From: Nitrososphaerota archaeon
GTDB lineage: Archaea > Thermoproteota > Nitrososphaeria > Nitrososphaerales > CADDZS01
Reading direction: 5' to 3'
DNA: 7,108 bases
Assembly: GCA_027886785.1 (NCBI GenBank)
Contig: JAPCJV010000091.1
Coordinates: 1-7,108 of the forward strand
Position 1 is the first letter of the stretch. Each line of letters begins with the position of its first letter. Below the pieces are notes generated by a model. The model was not told the origin of the DNA. It worked only from the letters and a program-made list of their open reading frames with translations, and did not search any database. This document shows, in pieces, positions 1 to 6,715 of this stretch. A program made the translations under genes and the position numbers.

Positions 1-1
1 C

Positions 2-472
2 TGCCCTGCACCTGAATTGATCGGCGCCGGAGTGAATGTCGGCCTCGGTCACGATGATAACGAATGTAACAACACTTCTGATCTTTTTGAGACCATGAAA
101 TTCGGCTCGGTAATTCAACGCGCGCACCGGGCAGACGCTTCTATCATGCCAGCTCAGCTGATGCTACGAATGGCCACCCGAAACGGGGCACACGCCTTGG
201 GAATCCCAGCAGGCAGTCTGGTTCCCGGAGGATTTGCTGATGTCATTCTCGTTAACTTGAAGACTCCCAGGTTGACTCCCGTGGTATCGGGGAAGAATTC
301 CAATCTGTTGTCTCACTTGGTGTACGCAGCTCACGGAGATGACGTGCATACTTCGATCATTGATGGGAAGATCGTCATGGAAAACCGGAGGCTGATGATG
401 GTCGATGAAGACGAAATCATTACCAAAGCCACTGAAGCCTGTAATTCGCTTTTGGAACGGATTCCAAAATAA
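2..472 (+). CDS. Amidohydrolase, deaminase type (SAH/MTA deaminase-like), C-terminal part
   Basis: This is the 3' end of a metal-dependent amidohydrolase (Amidohydro_1 fold); the frame is open from base 2 and the N-terminal half, with the HxH metal site, lies outside the window. The visible 156 residues start in the last barrel strands. CPAPELIGAGVNVGLGHDD carries the aspartate that binds metal and activates water, where relatives read GTDG. NNTSDLFETMKFG follows, matching the NN-LDMFEEMR segment of 5-methylthioadenosine/S-adenosylhomocysteine deaminases and related ring deaminases. The C-terminal beta domain shows the usual GSLVPGGFADVILVN return strand and the SHLVYAAHGDDVHTSIIDG / VMENRR stretch of that group. 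The TTG at 17 is internal, not a true start. It is 26 bases upstream of the next gene on the same strand, so probably co-transcribed. The family is clear but the substrate is not: SAH, MTA, a triazine-like or other ring amine are all possible, and GHDD in place of GTDG argues against assigning a standard one. Confidence 0.85.
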   Translation, partial: CPAPELIGAGVNVGLGHDDNECNNTSDLFETMKFGSVIQRAHRADASIMPAQLMLRMATRNGAHALGIPAGSLVPGGFADVILVNLKTPRLTPVVSGKNSNLLSHLVYAAHGDDVHTSIIDGKIVMENRRLMMVDEDEIITKATEACNSLLERIPK

Positions 473-498
473 TTCTTAACTCCCGAGAATTTCCTACT

Positions 499-1257
499 AT
501 GGCGAAAGAAACCGCTTCACCAGAATTTTCCGGAATTGTGGATGCGCACGCCCACAGCGACAGGAAATTTTCTTGGGAGCACACTCCCGAACAGGTAGTA
601 GCTATGATGGAGGAGTGTGGCATCGTTCAGAGTGTTCTCACTTCGTACTGGGATTTGCCGTCCGATGCGGATCCGGAAGCGCTTCCCCGGTTTCGATCTA
701 TTTTGAGGAAGTGCAAGGGAAAATTTCTGGGCTTTTTGCGAGCAAATCCAAACAGTGCTGGAGCTCAAGAGTTACTCACAGATCTAGCAAAATCAAAAGA
801 GATCAAAGGATTGAAATTGAATCCGATGACTACCTCAGTCCTTCCTTTTTCAGAAAAAATGATTCAAATCGTCAAGCTTGCCTCCGAACTAGGACTTCCA
901 ACGCTGTTTCATTCCGGAGATGATCCGTTCTCTAATCCTTTGCAGATTGAAAAAGTAGCCCGATTGTGTCCTGCAGCGACCATCATTTTAGGGCATATGG
1001 GAGGCTTCTTTTATGTAGATGAAGCGATCCGGGTGGTGAAACGAAATTCCAATGTATTTCTTGAAACTTCCGTAATGCCTTATCCAAGTTTGATAAGAAT
1101 AGCCTGCAAAACTCTAGGCCCCCAAAAAATTTTCTTCGGATCCGATTCACCGGGAGTTCACCCTAGGATCGAGATCCAGAAAATCATCTCGTCCGGTCTG
1201 AATTCCGAAGATCAAAGCGAAATTCTGACCTCTAGCTTTTTGCGTTTACTCAATTAG
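499..1257 (+). CDS. Amidohydrolase_2 family hydrolase/decarboxylase (ACMSD/LigW-like), intact active site
   Basis: A 252-residue TIM-barrel protein of the amidohydrolase_2 family, whose known members are cytoplasmic hydrolases or non-oxidative decarboxylases. The expected residues are all present: DAHAH with the metal-binding HxH at 17 and 19, a lysine in GLKLNP (K106), a histidine in LFHSG (H138, at the place of the third metal ligand), GHMGG (H166, catalytic His position) and FGSDSP (D216, metal ligand and proton shuttle). The length is short but complete for the compact members of the family. There is no signal peptide or membrane segment. The ATG at 499 is the first plausible start, with only a weak purine-rich GAGAA upstream. 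It ends in TAG directly followed by the ATG of a paralogue, so the two are likely translationally coupled. Hydrolase (lactone, amide) or decarboxylase activity cannot be separated from sequence; the substrate is unknown. Confidence 0.85.
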   Translation: MAKETASPEFSGIVDAHAHSDRKFSWEHTPEQVVAMMEECGIVQSVLTSYWDLPSDADPEALPRFRSILRKCKGKFLGFLRANPNSAGAQELLTDLAKSKEIKGLKLNPMTTSVLPFSEKMIQIVKLASELGLPTLFHSGDDPFSNPLQIEKVARLCPAATIILGHMGGFFYVDEAIRVVKRNSNVFLETSVMPYPSLIRIACKTLGPQKIFFGSDSPGVHPRIEIQKIISSGLNSEDQSEILTSSFLRLLN

Positions 1258-2052
1258 ATGAGGCTGAATTTGCCACCAAAGCTGGATTCCGGAGTGATAG
1301 ACTCTCATGTGCATATGGGTAACTCGATCTACGGAGACAGCCTTTCAGATCGGGATTTCATCAGAAAAATGAATAGAAACGGGGTGGAAACCGCGGTCGT
1401 TTCTTCCTTTACCCCCGAGGATCTGGATTTCGAGAAGGCCAACTCATCCATTCGAAAGATGGTCCGAAAGTACCCCAAGCGATTCATCGGTTCTATAACA
1501 GTCGACCCCCGAACTACAAAAACGGCGATTGCCATTTTGAAAAAATTTCTGAAGACCAGGGAGTTTACTTCGATTTCACTTCACCCGTTTGAACAATCGT
1601 TCAAAGTAAACGGGGAATTCGCATTCTCCATTTACGAACTAGCCGAAAATTTTGACTGCCCTGTCTTTTTGGAAGCTGGGTATCCAATTGTGTCTCTACC
1701 CTTTCAGGTCGCAGAGGCTTCAAGGGAGTACAAAAAGGTGAAGTTTGTAATGACCCATTGCGGTCAGATGGAGGCAACCGGCATGTCCGAGAGTGAAGCT
1801 TATTCCTCTATTGTCGAAAACCCAAATATCTACGCTGAAACTTCGCAAGTGATCCTTACTGGTGTAGGAGGCTTCATAGAACAACTCGCTCGTCATAAAG
1901 ACAGAAATATGCAAAGCAGAATAATTTTCGGTTCGAATTCTCCCTTTGGAGATCTGGCCCTCGAGCTGATGCGAGTAAGATTTTCCAACATAAGTAATGA
2001 AATCAAAGAAAAAATATTTTCAAAGAATGCGAAAGTTCTTTTTGGATTGTAG
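1258..2052 (+). CDS. Amidohydrolase_2-like paralogue with eroded metal site (possible pseudoenzyme)
   Basis: A 264-residue paralogue of the preceding gene, starting on the base after its stop codon (TAGATG) with no Shine-Dalgarno of its own, which suggests coupled translation and fixed stoichiometry. The fold landmarks align one to one: DSHVH (H17, H19), then SISLHP, VFLEAG, THCGQ (H167) and FGSNSP. Compared with its neighbour, the lysine of GLKLNP is Ser107, the histidine of LFHSG is Glu139 and the aspartate of FGSDSP is Asn227; only HxH and H167 survive. Loss of the aspartate that normally binds metal and shuttles protons makes ordinary hydrolysis or decarboxylation unlikely, although Glu139 could serve as a substitute ligand. 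The frame is undisturbed, and hydrophobic core segments and loops are kept, so this is not a decaying gene. I infer either a structural or regulatory partner of the first paralogue, or an enzyme with altered chemistry. Confidence 0.8.
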   Translation: MRLNLPPKLDSGVIDSHVHMGNSIYGDSLSDRDFIRKMNRNGVETAVVSSFTPEDLDFEKANSSIRKMVRKYPKRFIGSITVDPRTTKTAIAILKKFLKTREFTSISLHPFEQSFKVNGEFAFSIYELAENFDCPVFLEAGYPIVSLPFQVAEASREYKKVKFVMTHCGQMEATGMSESEAYSSIVENPNIYAETSQVILTGVGGFIEQLARHKDRNMQSRIIFGSNSPFGDLALELMRVRFSNISNEIKEKIFSKNAKVLFGL

Positions 2053-2054
2053 AT

Positions 2055-2082
2055 TTGACTATCCAAGAATAAATGATTTAAT
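2055..2082 (+). promoter_or_regulatory. Candidate sigma70-type promoter for the M20 gene
   Basis: The 82-base gap between the second amidohydrolase and the M20 gene holds TTGACT (2055-2060; 5 of 6 to TTGACA), a 16-base spacer and TTTAAT (2077-2082; 5 of 6 to TATAAT). The gap is clearly AT-rich compared with the flanking genes. Transcription would begin near 2089, leaving a leader of roughly 45 bases. It suggests the M20 gene can be expressed apart from the amidohydrolases. This is a motif match by eye in AT-rich DNA, so moderate to low confidence. Confidence 0.4.
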
Positions 2083-2134
2083 CGCAAAAAATACACTCTG
2101 TCTCGTTACGAATTATTCTTAGTGTGATGGCTGC

Positions 2135-3370
2135 TTGCTTAAATCCCGATCTGAAAGCGCCGCTAAACAGTTCAAGGTACTGAGGAAAATTACAAGTGAT
2201 GCAGCTTCAAATTTTCTAAGCGAGCTCGTTCAGATCCCCAGCGTCACAGGTTCAGAGGGTGATGTGGCTCGATTCATTCACGAGTGGTGCCAGAAAAACG
2301 GGCTTTCTTCGGAACTCCAGCGGGTGAAGGGAGATCGATACAACGTTTTGGTGAAGCTTCGGGGTTCCACGGACAAATCCACCATTCATTTTGATGGCCA
2401 CATAGATACCTATCCCATGACGGATGAATGGGACCAGAAACTCGTGGGAAAAATTACGAAGGACCGCGTCTATGGAATCGGATCAGTGGACGACAAAGGA
2501 GGAACCGCAGCCATGCTCATAGCCGCGAAAGCTGTTACTGACTCGAGCATTGAAATCGAGGGGAACGTCCTTTTGACAGCAGTACCTGGTCATTTAGAAG
2601 GAGGGTCAGGGGTCCGATCTCTGATCGAAAAGGGATTCAAAGCAGATGCTGGCGTGGTCTGTGAGCCCACTACTATGAAGATCATAACATGCCATATGGC
2701 TTCTCTGTATTTTGAAATTGTGACCAGAGGAGTACCGGCTCTGGATACTTACAAAGAAAATGGAATCAACGCGATCCTCCACATGGTGCGGATCATAGAG
2801 GAACTTCAATCGCTGGAGAAAAAATATCAGAAGAAGTACAGGCATCCTGTTCTCGGAGTGCCTCTGGTAAACATTGGAAAAGTCAACGGCGGATTTAGGC
2901 ACAACATCGTACCGGACGTGTGCACTCTGGATTTTTCGATTCGGTATCTTCCTGGGCAAACAACTGAGGGGATAAAGAAAGAAATTCAGGCCATGTTTGA
3001 AGCATTGAAGAGGAAAGAGATTCCGAATTTAGATGCAAACATTTCGTACCTGAAGGGGTGGTACGATTGGCCTCGGTTGCCGCTAGAGATTTCCCCAAAG
3101 AGCGCACTGGTTCGATCTGTTATAGACGCCTATGGCCGAGTCATCGGCGAAAAGCCCACAGTGGCGGGAGAGAAATACTGGACCGACGCGTCGATCTTTA
3201 CCGGTGCGGGGATTCCTTCGATCGTTTTTGGACCAGGGAATGACGAATGCTACTGGGTCGATGAGTTCATGGAAAGGGACCAGTTAGTCAATGCAGCGAA
3301 AACCTATGCCTCGTTGATGCTGGATATGAGCGCCAAAACGCCTGCAGCGATTCGAGCTGGGCTTAACTAG
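2135..3370 (+). CDS. M20-fold metallopeptidase-like protein with one metal site missing
   Basis: A 411-residue protein of the M20 family (ArgE/DapE/carboxypeptidase G2), with the usual catalytic domain split by a dimerisation domain (roughly residues 190-305). Retained: FDGHID (H89, D91), GSVDDKGG (bridging D119), VCEPT (E177), NGGFRHNIVPD (N257), SIRYLPG (R270), TDASIF and VFGPG. Replaced: the EE pair before GG (general base and a metal ligand) is H153-L154 in PGHLEGG; the dimerisation-domain histidine, normally in a GKxxH context, is Leu203 in RGVPALD; and the C-terminal metal-binding His after GPG is Trp374 in DECYWVDEF. The first metal triad (His, bridging Asp, Glu) is therefore complete, while the second site and the base are gone. 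The start is TTG at 2135, the first start codon after an in-frame TAG at 2120, with no good Shine-Dalgarno; the extreme N-terminus is uncertain. Its last 8 bases overlap the convergent epimerase gene. It is annotated by fold; canonical peptidase activity is doubtful. Confidence 0.85.
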   Translation: MLKSRSESAAKQFKVLRKITSDAASNFLSELVQIPSVTGSEGDVARFIHEWCQKNGLSSELQRVKGDRYNVLVKLRGSTDKSTIHFDGHIDTYPMTDEWDQKLVGKITKDRVYGIGSVDDKGGTAAMLIAAKAVTDSSIEIEGNVLLTAVPGHLEGGSGVRSLIEKGFKADAGVVCEPTTMKIITCHMASLYFEIVTRGVPALDTYKENGINAILHMVRIIEELQSLEKKYQKKYRHPVLGVPLVNIGKVNGGFRHNIVPDVCTLDFSIRYLPGQTTEGIKKEIQAMFEALKRKEIPNLDANISYLKGWYDWPRLPLEISPKSALVRSVIDAYGRVIGEKPTVAGEKYWTDASIFTGAGIPSIVFGPGNDECYWVDEFMERDQLVNAAKTYASLMLDMSAKTPAAIRAGLN

Positions 3371-3800
3371 TGATTTCCTTTCTGGCTCTCGATTCATAGC
3401 CCACCTCGGAAAGTTCGATTAGAATGTCGCCCGTAAACTTGGGATGACAAAAATTCACCGGATGTCCCAAAACCCCCATTTTGGGACTGGGATAGACCAT
3501 GTCGATTCCCAAGTTTTTCATTTCCTCTCCGACTACACTCAGGTCCTTATCCACCGCGAAGGCGAGGTGATGGACTGCATTTCTTCCTTGCTTCTCCAAG
3601 AATTTCGCCACAGTTCCATTTTTGTCCAGCGGTTCCATGAGCTCTAGGATGGAATTTCCGGTGTTGATGATTCCCACCTTGATTCCGTTCGAGGGCCAAT
3701 CAATAATATCTGTGACAGGAAGTCCGAACTTTTCTTTGAAGATTGCAACTGCGTCATCTAAATTGCGTACTGCGATGCCCACGTGATTTAGTCCGGTCAC
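3363..3800 (-). CDS. mce: Methylmalonyl-CoA epimerase (VOC superfamily)
   Basis: A 145-residue single-chain glyoxalase/VOC protein of normal epimerase length, with two beta-alpha-beta-beta-beta modules. It interconverts (2R)- and (2S)-methylmalonyl-CoA in the cytoplasm by proton exchange at a divalent metal. Metal ligands are in place: His6 in LNHVGIAV, Glu53 in ILELMEP (Gln or Glu in relatives), the VHHLAF pair (H77/H78) and Glu129 in DILIELSE. The HPKFTGDILIEL tail matches the HPKSTGGVLIEL signature of bona fide epimerases rather than glyoxalase I. The start is GTG at 3800, the only start codon before an upstream in-frame TAG (3825-3827). An AGGAG at 3822-3826 lies about 21 bases away, too far for a standard site, so initiation may be weak. 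It follows the CoA-transferase gene by 55 bases and is last in the mutase operon; its end overlaps the convergent M20 gene. A substrate homologue of methylmalonyl-CoA remains possible if the mutase is unusual. Confidence 0.9.
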   Translation of the reverse strand: MTGLNHVGIAVRNLDDAVAIFKEKFGLPVTDIIDWPSNGIKVGIINTGNSILELMEPLDKNGTVAKFLEKQGRNAVHHLAFAVDKDLSVVGEEMKNLGIDMVYPSPKMGVLGHPVNFCHPKFTGDILIELSEVGYESRARKEITS

Positions 3801-3855
3801 TTTGAACGTTTTTTGACGACACTCCTATTTGTTGCAAAGAAAATAAGGGCAATAT

Positions 3856-5091
3856 TTACAAAAGAGATTTTTTGGCTCTCAACTCGTCGACGTACTCGCC
3901 AGCAATTCCTACTTCTGAAAGGACGAGGTTCGTATGTTCTCCCAACATAGGCGGCGAACTGGAATTTCGTATGGGTTTTCCATTGAAACTTAATGGGAGA
4001 CGAATGGACTTGAATGCATCTGTACCTTCATCGCGGACAGGAGTTTCCGACACCAACTCTAAAGCTCTTGTCTGCTCTTCAGAAAGCACTTGAGGTAGTG
4101 TATTAACTCGGCTGCTCGGAACCCCCTTTGCGTCGAGAACCTCTAGCCAGTCCTCAGAGTCTCTTTCCTTCAGTTTTTGATTGATAATTTGGGTCAACTC
4201 TTCTTGATTTCTAACTCGGTCTGAGTTCCTTACGAAGCGAGAATCTGTCGCCAGCTCCGGCATTTCGATTGCTTCAGTGAAACGATGCCATATTTCTTCG
4301 CTTCCCGCCCCTGCGACTGTTATGAAAGAATCCCTGCACTGGAACGCTTGATAGGGCGCAAAGGTCGGACTCGCAGACCCCATACGACGCGGAATATTTC
4401 CGGAGGCAAAATAGTCGCAGGCGAGGACGGATAGCAAGGAGATTGAGCTTTCGTAGAGCGAGGTTGCGATGCTCGTTCCCGCTTTCTTCCTTTCATAACA
4501 CGACGCTAAAATGCCCACTGCAGCATACAATCCAGCGGCGAAATCTGTGATCGGGATCCCTACCTTGACCGGCCCGGAGTCTTCTTCTCCAGTGAGATCC
4601 ATGATCCCGGTCGCGCTTTGAAGAATCAGATCAAATCCTTTCTTCTCCCTCAGTGGGCCCGCGTGCCCAAAACCTGAGATGCTTGCGTAGATTAGACTGG
4701 GATTCGCTGTTCTGCAGACTTCGGAGCCGATTCCCAGCGAGTCCATCGTACCTGGACTGAAATTCTCGATAAGAATATCGAAATTCGGCACCAGTTTTTC
4801 AAGGAATAGTTTTCTCACTTTGTCATCCTTCAGGTTTAGGGCGACACTCTCCTTTCCACGATTCAAACTCAGAAAAAGCGTACTTTCTCCATCGACAAAG
4901 CTAGGCCCCGCCATTCGGTACGGATCGCCCTCGGGCAACCGCTCGATCTTAACTACTCTGGCTCCCAGATCCGCCAGAATCTGGGTGCAGAAAGGACCTG
5001 AAACGAACTGTGTGAGGTCTAGAATCTTTAGACCTTTCAGCGGGCCACTTCTAGCAATTTGGTCCGACATTATTGAAACCCGAGAAGCCAA
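3856..5091 (-). CDS. CaiB/BaiF family (class III) acyl-CoA transferase
   Basis: A 411-residue class III CoA-transferase; these moves CoA between carboxylates through an aspartyl anhydride/thioester intermediate and work as interlocked dimers. Visible landmarks: PLKGLKILDLTQFVSGP near the N-terminus, DLGARVVKIE, GDPYR, the LNRGKESVALNLK segment, ENFSPGTMDSLGIG, SGFGHAGP, catalytic Asp183 in VGIPITDFAAGLYAAVG, and PPMLGEHTNLVL near the C-terminus. The usual R-TG-GQ-VDVSL stretch is altered to KKAGTSIATSLYES. Two starts are possible: TTG at 5091 with AGGA five bases upstream, overlapping the mutase stop, or ATG at 5070, seven codons later, with a weaker ribosome site; both keep the whole domain. 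It lies 7 bases after the mutase gene and 55 before the epimerase. It may activate the free acid that feeds the mutase, with succinyl-CoA or another acyl-CoA as donor; donor and acceptor cannot be read from sequence. Confidence 0.9.
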   Translation of the reverse strand: MASRVSIMSDQIARSGPLKGLKILDLTQFVSGPFCTQILADLGARVVKIERLPEGDPYRMAGPSFVDGESTLFLSLNRGKESVALNLKDDKVRKLFLEKLVPNFDILIENFSPGTMDSLGIGSEVCRTANPSLIYASISGFGHAGPLREKKGFDLILQSATGIMDLTGEEDSGPVKVGIPITDFAAGLYAAVGILASCYERKKAGTSIATSLYESSISLLSVLACDYFASGNIPRRMGSASPTFAPYQAFQCRDSFITVAGAGSEEIWHRFTEAIEMPELATDSRFVRNSDRVRNQEELTQIINQKLKERDSEDWLEVLDAKGVPSSRVNTLPQVLSEEQTRALELVSETPVRDEGTDAFKSIRLPLSFNGKPIRNSSSPPMLGEHTNLVLSEVGIAGEYVDELRAKKSLL

Positions 5092-5096
5092 AACTG

Positions 5097-5100
5097 TCCT
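5097..5100 (-). promoter_or_regulatory. Ribosome binding site supporting the TTG start of the CoA-transferase
   Basis: AGGA on the minus strand overlaps the TAG stop of the mutase gene and sits five bases upstream of the TTG at 5091. The arrangement fits translational coupling. The competing ATG at 5070 has only a weak CGGG-containing upstream stretch. Confidence 0.4.
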
Positions 5101-6706
5101 AAAGTATCAGACCCGGATCCTTGTAAGTCCCGAAAACGTCCTTCAAGGCCGTGGTAATCTCTCCCACTGTCGCATAGCTTTTTACAGCTTCGATGAGGAC
5201 GGGGATCATGTTTTGATGCGCATCTAAAGCTGCTAGACGCACTTTTTCAAGCGCTTGTTTCGCTTTCGCGGCGTTTCTTCGTTTCTTCAATTGTTTGACC
5301 CTTCTTTTCTGGAGCAAAGCCGCCTTTTCGTTTGTTCGCTGAATGCGGATTGATGATTTCGAGTCGGTCGTGTATTTGTTCAAGCCGACCACCACTCTCT
5401 TTCCGGATTCGATGTCCTTCTCTTGCTGGTAAGCCCGATGGATCACTTCTCTCTGGGGAAAACCATTGACGACCGCGGGAATCATCCCTCCCCAGTCCCT
5501 TTCAATTTGATCCATTTTTTCTTGAATTAGCACTTGGAGTTCGTCTGTGAGAGCTTCGACGTAATATGAACCCCCAATAGGATCGACAGTCTTGGTCACT
5601 CCACTTTCGAGCGCAATGATCTGTTGGGTTCTCAGGCAGATTCGCACCGAATCTTCCGTTGGAATCGAGTGAGCTTCGTCGTAGGCCATCACGTGAATCG
5701 ACTGCGCCCCGCCTAAGACTGCTGCCAGACACTGCAGGGAACTTCTAACTATGTTGTTTAGAGGCTCCTGGGCGGGGAGAACTGCGCCCGATCCGCCGGA
5801 AAAAAAGCGCAATCTAGCGGATTCGTCTTTCTTCGCGTGATATCGATCGAACGCCAGTTCTGCCCAGACTCGCCTGGCTGCTCTAAATTTTGCAATCTCC
5901 TCGAAAAAATCTCGGCCGCACGCAAAATGAAAACTCAAGTTTGGAGCGAAGCGGTCAAACTCCAATCCCCTGGCGATCAACTCGTCGCAGTAGGCGATCG
6001 CATCCGATAGGCAGAAGGCCACTTCTTGAATCGAGCTCGCCCCCATTTCCTTGACGTGGAATCCGGTAATGGAAATTGGGTTGAATTCTGGAACTTTGTC
6101 TATCGCATATTGCACAATATCGCAGGAAAGGCGCACGGAGGGACCCGGGGGAAAGATGAAAGCTTTCCTCGCCAGAAACTCCTTCAATACGTCATTCTGC
6201 AGCGTTCCTCTTAGTTGGGAGAAGTTTAGTCCCCGGTTTTCCGCCATCGCCAGGTACATTGCAAAAATGATTGGGGCGGTTGCGTTGATATTGAGGTGAG
6301 TACTGACCTGGCCGATCGGGATTCCCTCGAAAAGACGTTCCATGTCTTCGAGACTGGATATGGCGACCCCCACTACTCCGACGTCATCTTGAGCATCAAC
6401 CTCATCTGAATCGTACCCCAACTGCGTAGGAAGATCAAAGGCGACGCTTAGACCCGTCTGTCCCTGCGCGAGAAGGTACTTGTACCGGCGGTTAGATTCT
6501 GCCGCGTCTCCCATGCCCGAGTACTGCCTCATGGTCCAGAGCCTTCCGCGGTACATCGACTCGTATGGTCCGCGGGTAAAAGGGGGCTTACCAGGAAGCC
6601 CTAAATTTTGGTCGTCAATGTCTTTTTCCGAATAGACAGGCTTCAGCGGAATTCCAGAGTCTGTTTTGAAATCATTATCCTTGCCATTGTTTTTGGAAGA
6701 TCCCAA
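5099..6706 (-). CDS. mcmA1: B12-dependent acyl-CoA mutase, catalytic subunit (methylmalonyl-CoA mutase type), divergent cofactor region
   Basis: A 535-residue catalytic subunit of a two-subunit methylmalonyl-CoA mutase-type enzyme; with the B12 subunit it interconverts (R)-methylmalonyl-CoA and succinyl-CoA by a 5'-deoxyadenosyl radical mechanism, or acts on a homologue. The barrel is clear: PPFTRGPYESMYRGRLWTMR, GQTGLSVAFDLPTQLGYDSD, RGTLQNDVLKEFLAR, ITGFHVKEMGASS, EEIAKFRAARRVWA, LRTQQIIALESGV and VDPIGGSYYVE; a basic helical tail (about 455-535) ends the chain. Against Propionibacterium numbering, Tyr89 is Tyr62, Arg207 is Arg180, His244 is His217 and Glu370 is Glu344, so residues for a carboxylated substrate are kept. 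Departures: Asn366 of the HTN motif is Met340 (IHVMAYDEA), and the H-x-Q-T-x-G loop is FFSGGSG (302-307 region; His to Phe302, Gln to Gly304). Start TTG 6706 has an ideal GGAGGT. There is no B12 domain of its own, as expected. The family is certain; the exact substrate is less so. Confidence 0.9.
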   Translation of the reverse strand: MGSSKNNGKDNDFKTDSGIPLKPVYSEKDIDDQNLGLPGKPPFTRGPYESMYRGRLWTMRQYSGMGDAAESNRRYKYLLAQGQTGLSVAFDLPTQLGYDSDEVDAQDDVGVVGVAISSLEDMERLFEGIPIGQVSTHLNINATAPIIFAMYLAMAENRGLNFSQLRGTLQNDVLKEFLARKAFIFPPGPSVRLSCDIVQYAIDKVPEFNPISITGFHVKEMGASSIQEVAFCLSDAIAYCDELIARGLEFDRFAPNLSFHFACGRDFFEEIAKFRAARRVWAELAFDRYHAKKDESARLRFFSGGSGAVLPAQEPLNNIVRSSLQCLAAVLGGAQSIHVMAYDEAHSIPTEDSVRICLRTQQIIALESGVTKTVDPIGGSYYVEALTDELQVLIQEKMDQIERDWGGMIPAVVNGFPQREVIHRAYQQEKDIESGKRVVVGLNKYTTDSKSSIRIQRTNEKAALLQKRRVKQLKKRRNAAKAKQALEKVRLAALDAHQNMIPVLIEAVKSYATVGEITTALKDVFGTYKDPGLIL

Positions 6707-6715
6707 CCTGTTCCA

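Noticed and set aside
573..923. 116-codon open frame overlapping the first amidohydrolase_2 gene in another frame.
   Set aside because: It covers the same bases as a protein with all family motifs and has a low-complexity Ser/Arg-rich composition typical of a shadow.
2124..2182. GTG/ATG starts at 2124/2127 just before the M20 gene, hinting at a frameshifted N-terminus.
   Set aside because: The frame gives only a short peptide ending at a TGA near 2180 and resembles no M20 N-terminus; the M20 frame already contains the complete domain from TTG 2135.
2606..2959. 117-codon open frame on the minus strand inside the M20 gene.
   Set aside because: Antisense shadow of a conserved coding region, no family resemblance.
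3801..3855. The 55-base gap between CoA-transferase and epimerase as a promoter or terminator.
   Set aside because: It is AT-rich with an AGGAG but I found no paired promoter boxes or stable hairpin; it reads best as an ordinary intra-operon spacer.
4820..5227. 135-codon open frame on the plus strand opposite the CoA-transferase and mutase genes.
   Set aside because: It is antisense to two well-supported genes, crosses their junction and shows no recognisable domain.
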